Shown here piece by piece: positions 45,169 to 56,900 of a stretch of 64,000 nucleotides of DNA. The stretch comes from Adiantum capillus-veneris (taxonomy: Eukaryota > Streptophyta > Polypodiopsida > Polypodiales > Pteridaceae). Both the position numbers and the translations under genes were made by a program. The stretch covers positions 151,131,741 through 151,195,740 of the forward strand of contig CM043945.1 of the NCBI GenBank assembly GCA_014529385.2, given 5' to 3'. Numbering within the stretch: position 1 is the stretch's first letter; each line of letters starts with the position of its first letter. The notes beneath the pieces are model-generated. The model was not told the origin of the DNA and ran no database searches. It saw only the letters and a program-made list of their open reading frames with translations.

Positions 45169-48100
45169 GTGTAGAAGGAAGTCTGCTTACTGAAGAAACC
45201 AATAGAAAGACAATGGACAAAGGAAAAGGAACAGCCTTAGTTGTCAGGGGAAGGACCAAAGAAAAGTACAAAGGTGGAAAGAGGAATCAGTCTCGTAGCA
45301 AGTCCCGCAGTGCTAAAGGCAAGAGTGACATAGAATGCTACCATTGTGGCAAGAAGGGTCACATGAAAAGAGACTGCAGAGAATGGAAAGCAGAAAAAGG
45401 CAAAGAGAAAGCTGAAGACCATGGTGAGAAGAACAAGTCCTCAGTGAAGATTCAAGAAATAAATGTGACAAACACTGTTGCAGAGGATGACAGTCTAGTG
45501 TCAGGAGACATCTACTTCTTGAAGAATACAATGGACTCAGCTCTTCTTATAGCATCTGATGGAAATGCACTGCGTGACTGGATTATAGACTCAGGGGCAT
45601 CACTTTATGTGTCTCCAAACAAGGAGTGGTTTACCTCTTATGTGACCACTAAAGATCATGTTCGGCTAGGCAATGGGCAGACATGTGAGATCTTAGGTGT
45701 TGGAGATGTTCAATTGAAGTTTCAGAATGGCTCTTCTTTCACACTGAAGAATGTGAGACATGTTCCCGCAATTACAAAGAGCTTGATCAGCACAGGTTTA
45801 CTTGATGATGCTGGCTACGTCACCACTTTTGGACAGAACATGTGGAAGATATCCAAGGGTTCTATGATAGTAGCACATGGAGTAAATTCTGGAGGACTTT
45901 ACATGATTTATATATCAAATGTCTCTAAAAATGTAATCAATGTAACCCAGCAGCCGAACGTTTCTTTGTGGCATAGCCGGTTAGGACATATGTCCAAGAA
46001 GGGAATGGAAATCTTGTCTCGTTCTGGTTATTTGCCTGGCTTTTCATTTAATGATTTTGAATTCTTTGAACATTGTCTATATGGTAAGCAAACACAGCAG
46101 CCACATAAGCATAGAGGCAGTAGAAGAGATACACAGTTGGCACTTTTTCATAGTGATTTGTGTGGACCTATGCCTAACCTATCGCTAGGGGGAGCTTCTT
46201 ACTTTATGACATTTATAGATGATTACTCGAGGAAAGTATGGGTTTACTTTCTCAAGCACAAGGATGAAGCGTTTAGTGTTTTCAAAACGTTTGTGACACT
46301 TGTGGAGAATCAGAGTGGCAAGAAGCTTAAATGCTTACACACTGACAATGGTGGAGAGTATGTTTCAAAGGCCTTTCAGGACTTTTGTGAGTCAAAAGGT
46401 ATAAAACGTGAACTTAATGCTCCTTACAATCCTCCTCAAAATGGTGTTGCTGAGAGGATGAATAGGATCATACAAGAGAAGGTCAGAAGTATGTTGTCTA
46501 ATGCACAGCTGCCAAATGGGTTTTGGGCTGAAGCTGTATCAACAGCTGTTCATCTTGTAAATAGATCTCCTAGCAAGGTTTTGCAGAAGGATTCAGTGCC
46601 AGAGATGGTATGGTCAGGCAAAATGCCCTCATACAAGCATCTCAGAGTCTTTGGCTGTGAGGCATATACTCACGTTCCAAAGGAATTTAGGAACAAACTT
46701 GAGCCAAAGAGTAGAAAGTGCATCTTTCTAGGCTATGGTAATTCTGGTGAGATGGGGTACAAACTTTGGGATCCCGAATCCATAAAGGTTGTCCGCAGCA
46801 ATGATGTTCACTTTAATGAATCCAAATATCATTCTAAACCAGAGAGGGTTGAGGAGATTAGAAGAGTTGTCTTCCAAGAAGATGGACCTGCACGTGCAAG
46901 ACAAAATGTCAGGGCTCAAGAGGAGTAAGGACAGGATAGAGTGGAACCACAGGTTGTGGCTGAGTCTGAGCCACCTATTGTGCGTAGATCTGGACGTGTC
47001 ACGCGACCTCCTGATAGGTTTGTTCCATCTATGAACTATGTCATGTTGACCGATTGCAATGAGCCTTCATGTTACAAGGAAGCAGTGCAAATGAAGGACT
47101 CCGGGAATTGGCAATTGGCCATGCAGTCAGAGATGACAGCTCTGCATAAAAACAAGACATGGAAGCTAGTTAAATTACCAAAGGGCAAAAAGGCTCTACC
47201 TTGTAAATGGGTTTACAGGTATAAGATCACCGCTCATGATAGTCAGCCAAAGTACAAAGCAAGGCTTGTTGCCAAGGGCTTTAAGCAAGAACAAGGCATT
47301 GACTTTGATGAAGTCTTCTCTCCGGTGGTCAAGATGACTACATTGAGATGCTTTCTTGCATTGGTTGCCATATTAGATTTGGTGTTGCACCAAATGGATG
47401 TCAAGACAGCGTTCTGGCAGGGTGATTTAGATGTGGAAATTTACATGCAACAGCCAGAAGGGTTTGTTGAGAAAGGCAAGCAAGATTGGGTATGCCAGTT
47501 GTTAAAGAGTCTTTATGGCTTAAAACAATCACCGAGGGCATGGTACCATAAATTCCACAAGTTTATGCTTTCTCAAGGCTACAAACGTAGTGAGTTCGAT
47601 CACTGTCTATATACAAAGAAGGCTAAGGATGGTAGTTGGCTGATCCTTATTTTGTATGTGGATGACATGTTGATTGCTGGCAAGCACTTGGAAGAAATTT
47701 CAGCTTTGAAGTGAAAGATGGCAAAATCGTTTGACATGAAAGACATGGGTGAGGCAAGTCATATACTTGGTATGCGCATTGAGAGGGACAGATCAAAGAA
47801 TTTGATTTGGTTATCTCAAACAGAGTATATTGACAAGGTTTTGCAACGTTTCAATATGGAGAAGGGAAAGGCACTGAGTGTTCCATTGCCACCATATGTG
47901 AAACTTAGCAAACAAGATTGTCCCGTGTCTGAGGAAGAACAGGCTGAAATGGATAAGATTCCATATGCGTTTGCAGTGGGTAGTTTGATGTATGCAATGA
48001 TTGCTACTCGCCCAGACATTGCATTTGCAGTGGGAGTAGTAAGTCGATACATGTCAAACCCAGGCAAGAAACATTGGGAGGCAGTAAAAGGAATATTGAG

Positions 48101-48614
48101 ATACCTAAAAGCTACAAAGAGTATGCGTATATGCTATGGGAGTCAGGAGCTAAGTGTAAAGGGTTTTATAGACTCAGATTATGCAGGTGACTTAGACAAC
48201 CGAAGGTCTACGTCAGGGTATGTCTTTACATTGGCTGGTGGAGCAGTATCATGGCGTTCTAGATTACAAGATTGTGTTACTCAGTCTACTACAGAGGCTG
48301 AATATGTTGTAGCATCAGAGGCATGCAAAGAATCAATTTGGCTTAATCGACTAGTAACAGATTTGGGAATCAAAGAAGAGATGCCTGTGTTATATTGTGA
48401 TAGTCAAAGTGCTATACAATTGGCTCGCAATCCAGTTTATCACTCAAAGACAAAGCATGTGGATGTGAAGTATCATTTCATCAGGGAAATGCTCGAGGAT
48501 AAGCAACTTCAGCTTGTCAAAGTTCACACCACAGAAAATCCTGCTGATGTACTTACAAAAGGACTTCCCTCAGAGAGCTTTGCGCATTTTCGCAAGCAGT
48601 TAGGTGTAGGGTAG
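45169..48614 (+). pseudogene. Copia-4 gag (partial)-pol
   Basis: After the inverted segment the frame resumes in late gag (LVVRGRTKEKYKGG), with zinc knuckle CYHCGKKGHMKRDC. Protease DSGASLYVSP follows. The integrase zinc region is HSRLGH ... FFEHCLYGKQ, where the first of the two cysteines is replaced. The catalytic residues in HSDLCGPM, TDNGGEY and NGVAERMNR are kept. Reverse transcriptase has WVYRYKI and YVDDMLIAG; RNase H has DSDYAGD, STTEAEYVV and NPVYHSKTKHVDVKYH. Two in-frame stops interrupt one otherwise open frame: TAA at 46926-46928 and TGA at 47712-47714. The loss of early gag, the changed cysteine and the stops make this copy inactive despite its young LTRs. Confidence 0.92.
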
Positions 48615-48703
48615 TACATCACTTCTCTACATCTCTTGTATATTAGCTTGTATAGTAGCTTCTCTCACATTTAAAGTACCACATTGGACTTTAAGTGGGA
48701 GGT

Positions 48704-48895
48704 TGTTGGGGTATAAAGCCCAATGTGGTCGCCTAGGTAAGTGGGCGGGCCGCCAGGTATGTACACATATTCTTTTGTAAAAATCTAATAAGAACTCACT
48801 ATGCTCTACACATTACAGTAGAGCGAGTTCACCATATCGTCGTGCTCTTCTTCTCGCACTCTCTCTCGCATCGCACTTCCGCTCGTACTCCTTCA
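48704..48895 (+). repeat. 3' LTR of Copia-4
   Basis: 192 bp, after the purine tract TTAAGTGGGAGGT. Confidence 0.93.
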
Positions 48896-48900
48896 TTTGT

Positions 48901-51156
48901 GTGGATCCGGATAAAATTTCCGCAATTATGGAAGCGCCTACACCGCGGAATCAGAAACAATGCCAGATTTTCCTGGGTCAAGCCCGATGGCATGGGAGGC
49001 ATTTGCGGTTTGTCGCGCATTTGGCAATCCCGATTACTCAGGCAGCTCATGCTATAGATTTCGAATGGACATAGGAATGTGATTTGGCTTTTCGAAGATT
49101 AAAACTGGAGCTCTCCAAAGCTCCGATTATGCTGGCACCGAATTGGGGGCAGGATTTTCATGTGTTCGTGGATGCTTCGGATCGTGCTATTGGCAGTGTG
49201 TTGATGCAGGAACAAAGTCAAGGATGGTTCCGACCGGTCTATTATGCCAGTAGACGATTATCATCTGCAGAACGAAATTATTCAGTAACGGAAAGGGAAT
49301 GTTTAGGGATGATTTATTCAGTGAAGAAATTCCGGCACGATCTGTTGGGCCGACAGTTTTTCTTTTTCTTCCATGTGGACCATTCGGCTCTGTTATACCT
49401 GGTAAGGCAAGAGAATTTGACAGGAAGATTGGCCCGATGGGTGCTTCTGTTGCAGGAATTTGACTTTGAGGTCATACACAGGCCAGGGGCTCAGCATGCG
49501 GTGGCTGACTATCTATCCCGGCTAGACTCTGGAGAGCTGCCGACGGGGGTTGCTGATGAATTTTCGGATGCATCTCTGTTTCTAACAGGAGTTGGTGCAG
49601 AAGATATTACCGTCCCGAGTCACGTAAGGGTCATTCCGAGCATTCCATGGACATGGTATGAGGAGATGTTTCATTTTCTCGACAGCGGCGACATGCCTTC
49701 CTTCTTGACCAGCCATCAGAGGAAACGTATGGCTATTAGAAGCAGGAATTTCGAGATCATTATGGGGAAGCTCTATTACCGCACGGTGGCAGAGGTGTTA
49801 CTCTGATGTGTGCTACCACAGGAGTAGGAAGCAGTCCTAGAGGAAGTACATACGGGTATTGCCGGAGGTCACTTTGCTGAACTAATTACAGCTAGAAAGG
49901 TTCTCCAATCAGGATTATGGTGGCCCACATTGTTTCAAGATGCGAGAAACTATGTGCAACAGTGTGATGTGTGTCTGCGTTTGGGGCAACCTACCAAACG
50001 GTCGAGAATGCCTTTTCAGCCAGTCTTGCCCTTGGAGCCTTTTCAAAAGTGGGGTTTGGATTTTGTTGGTCCTTTTAAACCAGTGGCAGCTCACACAGGG
50101 AATAAGTATATCTTGACAGCCACGGATTACGCTACCAAATGGGTGGAGGCATGGCCTTTGAGGGATAACACTGCAATTTCTGTGGCGGGATGTTTATATA
50201 AGGATATCTTTTCTAGATATGGCTGCCCTATTGAGCTGGTTAGTGACCGGGGAAGTCATTTTTTGAATAAGGTGATGGAGAGAATGCTGCGATTTTACTT
50301 TGTATTGCACAGGAAATCTTCTCCATATTATCCTCTGGCGAATGGGCAAGCAGAATCAACCAATAAACAATTGATTCGAATTTTGACAAAGTTAGTGAAT
50401 ATGAATAGAACGGATTGGGATGTGAAACTTCCTTCTGTCTTATGGGCCTATCGGACAGCTTACAAAGTGGCAACAAGATTGACTCCTTTTAAGTTAGCAT
50501 TTGGCATGGAGGCAATCACTCCGGTGGAGCATGTGATTCCGAGTTTGTGGATGTTGATTGCGGATCGGCTTCTTCCGGAGGATTTCATGATTTATCGATT
50601 GGATGTTTTGCAGGAACTGGACGAAGAGCGGCTGTAAAGCTTTGCGGTGCTGTAGGATCTACAGTCTAGGCGGAAAAAATGGCTGGATCGCCCGAAATCA
50701 CGGCAATTTGTTCGAGGACAGCTGGTCCTTGTCTTGAATTCCCGTCTCGGGAAGATGCCGGGGAAGCTTAAATTAAGGTGGTCAGGACCATTTTGGAATT
50801 TTCAAGCATGCGGGCCTATTTCTTTTTATTTGGCGGATTTGCAGGGGGAGGTTATTTCTGTGCCGGTCAATGGTTTCAGACTGTGCCATTATGTTTCACC
50901 TACCACGATTCAGTGCCCCTTTGCTGCGGTACAAGAGCCAGAAGCCGCCTTAATCATGATTGGGGATTCTTTTGCATGCAATCTTGGGAAGCGGGAAAAG
51001 ATCTATGATGGTTGCGACACCGTGGATCGCCTTGTTTTGGGAACTCATTGTGGAAGGGTTACTATTGCATGCAAACGTTTTTTATTGTGGTTCTCTAGTT
51101 TCGTGTGTCGCGCGCTCTTAGTGTTTTATTCTTTGCTCCTGCATCTCATCGCCACC
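48901..51156 (+). pseudogene. Gypsy-A pol, second part: RNase H and integrase
   Basis: Resumes reverse transcriptase at VDPDKISAIMEAPTPRN. RNase H follows with VFVDASDRAIGSVL, SVTERECLGMIYSVKKF and HAVADYLSRL. The integrase zinc region is GIAGGHFAELITARK and GLWWPTL with CDVCLR. The core has WGLDFVGPF, VSDRGSHF and NGQAESTNKQL, keeping the catalytic D, D and E. The C-terminal part is VRGQLVLVLNSRLGK and WSGPFWN. Stops in the same frame are TAG 49072-49074, TGA 49804-49806, TAG 49825-49827 and TAA 50635-50637. From 50656 onwards the frame is open straight into the 3' frame. No chromodomain is visible. Confidence 0.88.
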
Positions 51157-53189
51157 ATGACAACTTCTCTTCTGCAATGTGTCCCTTTCACTCCCGTGCA
51201 GCAGCTCGCGCTTCGACGAGTGGACGCATGGCTGCAAGACTTGCGGCTGCGTGTGTTCGCCAACCTGGACTGGCAAGGAATCCCAGTGCACCCGCAGGCA
51301 GCACATTTGATCGATCACCTCGCGGTTGGTGATATGGTGGTCCTCAACAATCAACAGATACACTTGACAACAGAAATAATCTCAAGATGTTGCTGTTTAC
51401 CCAACGATGGCGTGGTGCGAGCCTCCCATGTGATCCTTGCTGCAGATGTCGAGCAGGAATTTGGCTTGAAGGTCAAAGGGGAGTATAAACTGTCAGGGTT
51501 GTCAGATGTGGCAACCAGGGATGCATATCGGTGGTTCCTTGAGAGGATTTGGCTACAGGCCAAAACGTATACTATTTCGACCCGAGCTAGAAATGTGTTG
51601 CATTCGGCCAACTTTGGGCCAGTAGCTTGGGCAACAGTGGTCATAGAGCGACTGCTGGCGGAGTGCCAACGAGTGATGGCACAGTTGGGGAGGGGTACCC
51701 CAACCAATACAAAGGTGGGCCAACTGCTCAGATTGATCTTTCCTTTGAGAGAAGTGTTTCCTCTCGCCCTGCGTCCTCTTTGCCACTTTGAAGATGATCG
51801 CTTGGTGGTCCAAGGCACTAATCCTCCTCTGTCGCAAACACAAGGCTTGGCAGTGCTGGCGGAGAGGGAAACACAGTAGCAACAGGTGGGTACTGTGGAA
51901 TTGCTTGGTTCATCGACGGCGGTGGTATCCTCTGGAGCCCAGGAGATGGCCACTGCAGGTGTAGGATCAGCAAGCCGCAAGCGCGGCCGTGAGGAGCAGC
52001 AATTTTCAACACCACCTCCAGCAACTGCATCTCCTATTGCGGAAGATTCTGCGGTGGCTCGCTGGCGCCACCGAATGTAGGAAAGAGTTAGCAGTACGAC
52101 TCCCTTGAGGATGAGCTCTACGGTTGCGGACGTGCTCGCTCAACCGAAACGTCGGGTATTACGAATGCGGCTGCCTCGACGGGAGGTATTCTCCCCGCAG
52201 TGCTACCCTGGGAGGCTACGGCAGCAATGACCCCTGCTGACCAATTACAGGCATGCGGCACATTTTTTAGCAGACTTGCAGAGTCTATTCGTGCGGCCTG
52301 GCTAGCCCCAACCACAGAGGGACGAGTCAATGAGCTGGAAGCACAGGTAGCGACTTCGCAGACTCGGATTGACGAGTTAAACACTCAGAATGAACAGCTG
52401 ACTGCCACTACTCGCCAGCAAGGGGTAGAAATACAAAGATTAAGAGGAGATAATGCTGAGTTTGTAAGGTCTATTCAACAAGAACTTCTTTAGTTGAGAA
52501 CACAGCATAGCCTAGCTTCTTACTTAACCTCGCACCCTGGCGATGTAATGATCAACATGACTGATTTGGATGCATTGGCAGTGGAGATGCAAGAGGATCT
52601 CTGAACTTTTTTAGATAATCAATTACAAAGCTGGAGCACACGCTTGGCTGCTGAGGTGGGAGCACAGCCACCCGCTCAGCAGGTTGTGGTGCACCAACCC
52701 GAGTCATCCAACACTAACAGAGGTAAGAGTGTTGTTCCAGAGGGTTTTGATGTTGCTGATTGGGCACAAGCTACAAAGGATTGTGCTGAAGCCCAGGCTC
52801 ATGTCTCTCGTTTGCAGAAAATGATTCATTGATTTCATAAGGAGAGGCGCAGGGTCTGTTTTTGGGTGGAGACCTTAGCTCATTCCTTTTCTCTCAGTCT
52901 CCCACCTTGCCCTCCATTTTGGGCTGCTCTTAATCGCTACCTTACGCGTTATTATCCCTTGCATACACCTCTTGCTCCTCTGCCACAGCCGCCTCAATCT
53001 ATCTCCTTACCAACGCAGTTTATTCCTCGGGCTGCCTGGCCGGAACAAATCGAGATAGATCCACGTCTTTTGGATGAGGTCTATCGAGCCCATACTGCAG
53101 ATTTTCGGGGCTTTGGCTATATTGATGTTTCCTCTTCACCAGAGCAGGGTGCAGAGCAACCACCGGAACCTTCCAACCGGGGGGGCTGA
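51157..53189 (+). pseudogene. Extra 3' reading frame of Gypsy-A (function unknown)
   Basis: About 2 kb between integrase and the 3' LTR has coding character. An ATG at 51157 in a strong context (GCCACCATGAC) begins MTTSLLQCVPFTPVQQLALR, and 240 residues follow to TAG at 51877. The same frame continues to 52080. Beyond a frame change, a second frame holds a coiled-coil-like stretch (NELEAQVATSQTRIDELN) at 52325-52390. It then runs with stops to a proline-rich end at 53187. No transmembrane or signal segment is clear in the retained part. Tat- and Athila-like gypsy elements carry extra frames at this position; I do not recognise this protein. It is not an established envelope. Confidence 0.6.
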
Positions 53190-53223
53190 TTGTGGGTTCG
53201 CGCAATCCACCGTGCGTGCCAGG

Positions 53224-53622
53224 TGTTACGGCATTAGCCGCACATGCGGTCCTGCGGTCCTCTAGACAGTGCGGATCAGGAGTCAGGAGTCATGCGGTAT
53301 GGGGCGGCCGGAGCAACAGTTCTTCATAGGATATCATGGGACAGGAGTGTGTGCACCGTTCCCGATCTACGCTGGAGTAGCGTTTGTATATGGAGGGGCA
53401 TACCTGTCTTTTGATGTAACTTAACCAATCTCTATGATATTCATGGCATCATCTATTGTACTCTGTGTCTGGATTACAGATGAATGAAGCAAGGGTTGTT
53501 CTGTGTCTGTGTACTTTGTACTTCCTTCTCTTGTCATTCTGTGCGTTTATGTTCATATAATGTAGTTGCGGGTAATCATTCTCGTAATGCCTATTGCTCT
53601 TGTGTGGGCAATAGCCATTACA
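53224..53622 (+). repeat. 3' LTR of Gypsy-A
   Basis: 399 bp, matching the split 5' LTR, followed by the target duplication GCACT. A G-rich tract CCGGGGGGGCTGA lies unusually far upstream (about 53176), so the polypurine tract is uncertain. Confidence 0.92.
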
Positions 53623-53917
53623 GCACTATCATCCACGTCCACATCCTTTTGGGAATACAATTATTGAATTGGACCCTTTTGGAAATTCAATTTTTGAGAT
53701 GGATCCATAATTCTTGAATAATTGAACAATTCACAAGTATAATTAGTTTGGATTTTGAGAAAGAGAGAGAGAGAGAGAGGGTTTGGAGAGAGGGTTAGTG
53801 CGAGAGTGAATAATGAAAGAGAGAGAGGGAGACTCTTGTCCCATGCATGGCCGCCCGCTGGGTTGACGAACTAGGGAAAAAGAGAGAGATATTTTAATGT
53901 GCCCTTATGGCTTGCCT

Positions 53918-53954
<37 letters not shown>

Positions 53955-56900
53955 TAATAGATGAGAGGGAGTGTGTGGTGCCAAAAAGAGGCACGGTGGC
54001 CTACTTCACATCCGCGAGCAAGGTAGGGAGGGTTGGTGGTGGCAATAATAGTACGAAAAACACATTTTTTTTGGTTTTTTTACCTCATGCTCCCCGAATG
54101 GGGTTGATTCTTGGGGCCTTGGCTTTGAAAGCTGAGTAAACTTTAATTTCTCCGGCCGGGCTAGAGGGCGGTGTGGCTAACCCAATATCAGCATGTTTAT
54201 GTATATGTATGTACATATATGATGTGAGCACACATATGGTGCATCCACATCTATACCAGCTTACATATACTCATAAGATAGAGTGGTTTGCAACCTTAAG
54301 TTTTTGTACACATAAACCAAATACTTTGTCACTTGATGTCATAGACAACTACACTTAATGGAATGTTTGACATATCAATTTTTCTCATATACAAAAGCAA
54401 TATACACTTAAAAATAATATATTTGGTGTCAATCTCTAAAGTTAGGGATAATCTTCCTTAAAGTTTTTCCACTATGAAACATGGAAAAACTTATCCTAGT
54501 CACCCCAAAGCATCCACTTTCCCAATGCTACCTTGTGATCCAATATTTTTGGATAGTTCAGCATTCAATTGTCTCTTCTCCACTCGATCAAGATTCTTTC
54601 TGCATCCCTTCATCACCTCAACAACCTTTTTCTAGTTACTTTGAAAACCATCTAGGATTCATTAGAGAAGCACTCAATCGGAAGGAGATGAATTTTGATC
54701 CATTGTTGTGCACAACTTTTAGATAGTTCATGGGTTTCTAATGTTTTCCAAGAAACAAGCTACGAAAAATGAAAGATGAACCATAGGTGTGTAAGCACCT
54801 AGCCACCACCTTGGTAACTTGTTCTCTAAAATCGATTAAACACCATTTTGGAAGATGGTTACACATGGATCTTCCTCTTTGCCTATGGTTGATCACTATT
54901 GTTGCACTCTGAGTTTGTGTTTTCATGATCTTTGTGTACCATGGAAGCTATTTCCTCTTCATGAAAATGCCAATACCTTGTTTTGCAATGCCAAGCAAGT
55001 GCAGATGCACTTGCTGAGAGTAGGAACCTACAAAGTCTCCCTTGCAAAAGAACGTACAATTCCATTTTTCCTACCTCTAGAGTTCAAAAACCTAATTTCA
55101 CGATGGCTCATGTTTGTGTAGAGATTTTGGCTTGCATTGGGTAACCATGGAGCATGTCACAATAGCATATGTGTGCCTAAAGCCTACCTAGACCTTGGAG
55201 GTAGGTGCTAACATAAACAAGATTGCTAGTTTTTCCTCAAGGCAGGAGCTTGTTTCCTTGTTTTTTGGTAGAAGCATAGTTGAGTGGGGTTCTTGGGTGA
55301 ATGTATGGAAAGTGGACCACTAGAAAAGCTAGAAAACTAGGTCATTTTAGTTCATTTCAGGTAGGTAGTTTGAGTTCAAAAAATATATGATTTTTTGAAG
55401 GATGTTTAATAACTTGAACAGACTCAACCTTTGAATATTAAAAAATCTTCTTAATAAGACATAATGATTTTGATGAGTGGGGCATGTCTTTGAATGAACT
55501 CCCCTCTTATCTCTCTTTCATTAGTACAAGTGCACAAGACATACAAACTTGGCTTTGCATACAAGCCAAGTTTCCAAGCTCTTAGGCTCCATGCATTACG
55601 AGAGGCCAAGGTGTATTCTTCTTTCCTCAAGAATCATTTGAGCCCTTTAGCCTATTTTTATGCTCTAGGGTTAGGTTAGCTTATAGCTCTACAACTCTTA
55701 TCTAGCCTCAACTATGTGGGATGTAGTGTGACCATTGATCATTCGTTGGGGGATACCTCTGCATCAACATTTTTGGGCAAAAGCAAGTTAAGGTTCTACT
55801 GAATCACCACATTGTAGAAGGAGAGAAGGACAATGAGTTATCAACATAGTAAAAAAGAGGGAAATTTAATTTTTGTATGACAATAGAGGGATTTCATGCA
55901 CATTATGTGGCTTGTGCCTTCATCACTTAAAGCTATGCAATCTTTTCCAAAATGATGTGCTAGATGATGTCTAGCTTATTATGCTTTCACACTAATATTT
56001 CAAAAAGGGACTTGTGAAAGCTCATATGTTTCAAGAACAGAAGCAAAGAAACATGTTAAATCTCTTCATCAACAAGTGTGCTCTTGAATATACTAAGAGA
56101 ACAATCTCACCATGGGAAGTTGATCATCGTATTTGTGAAGGGAGAAACTATTGATTTTGGCAGAGTCAAATGTCAAAAGATATATATGAGGAAGATTACT
56201 GCATGGGTGATGTTTAAAGAAGACCTTGTCAATTGCAGTAGAGTGAGGAAGTTTTGGAGGGCAAGAAGCAACAATGCCTGCAAAAGATTATTTCAGTGGA
56301 CGAGAAGGACATTTCAAACTTTGTTCAAATCCACATGACTAGCCCAAAGGGGGTGCACCGTGTAAGTATGTATTTGTATCATGTGCATTCAAAACAAGTG
56401 TATATTACATTTTATATTAGTTACATATTTATATTTATACAAAAGGGATATTTTAACCCCATTGTTAAAAAAAGTTACAATTTATGAAGAAAGAGGAGTA
56501 GTGTTATTTCAATCCACAAAATGTGTAAAGGGTTTCTTTTTGCTAGGCTTTGATTACATGTGATATACAATATTTTGTAAGGTGCACACCAGTGCAAACC
56601 CAAAGAGTGTGTTAGTTGTGGAATGTGTTAATTGATCACTACAACAGATCAATGCATTATTGATGCCAAGTTACTAATCTCGTTGGTGGGCATCATATGT
56701 ATACTTTTCTGGGTTTATGTTAGAGTGAGCATGTATTTGTGTGTGTAAATAACAAAATGTTTGTTTGTGTTTTTCTGCAAGTTTTGTCTGAATCCTAAAG
56801 GCTCTTTGTGATCACATTGTGCAAATATGAGTGCTCTTTTTTTTTCCTGCAGATACAAAACTTTTAAGTTATGTCAAAATTTAATGCTGAAGATTTATCA

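Larger units (their letters stand above)
44678..48895 (+). mobile_element. Copia-4: Ty1/copia element with inverted self-duplication
   Basis: 4218 bp. The LTRs, 44678-44871 and 48704-48895, start TGTTGGGGTATAAAG and end CTCCTTCA, with about five differences. The target duplication is TTTCT on the left (44673-44677) and TTTGT on the right (48896-48900); removing one copy restores continuous Gypsy-A coding sense. The expected start of gag is missing and in its place is an inverted copy of the element's own RNase H region. No complete gag means it cannot be autonomous. Confidence 0.93.
35500..53622 (+). mobile_element. Gypsy-A: complete Ty3/gypsy element with two nested copia insertions
   Basis: The flanking target duplications are GCACT at 35495-35499 and 53623-53627. 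The LTRs start TGTTACGGCATTAGCC and end AATAGCCATTACA. Removing Copia-3 (35541-40790) and Copia-4 (44678-48895), each with one 5-bp duplication, leaves about 8.6 kb. The order is gag, protease, reverse transcriptase, RNase H, integrase, then an extra 3' frame. The order of domains (integrase after RNase H) is that of Ty3/gypsy. Its two LTRs differ by several percent, so it is older than the copia elements inside it. Confidence 0.92.

Noticed and set aside
44936-45271. Separate minus-strand RNase H gene or second copia element
   Set aside because: It is an inverted copy of 47972-48256 inside Copia-4 and has no LTRs or other domains of its own.
51157-53189. Envelope gene of Gypsy-A
   Set aside because: Position fits, but no signal peptide, transmembrane segment or fusion-like features could be supported, so only an unknown extra frame is claimed.
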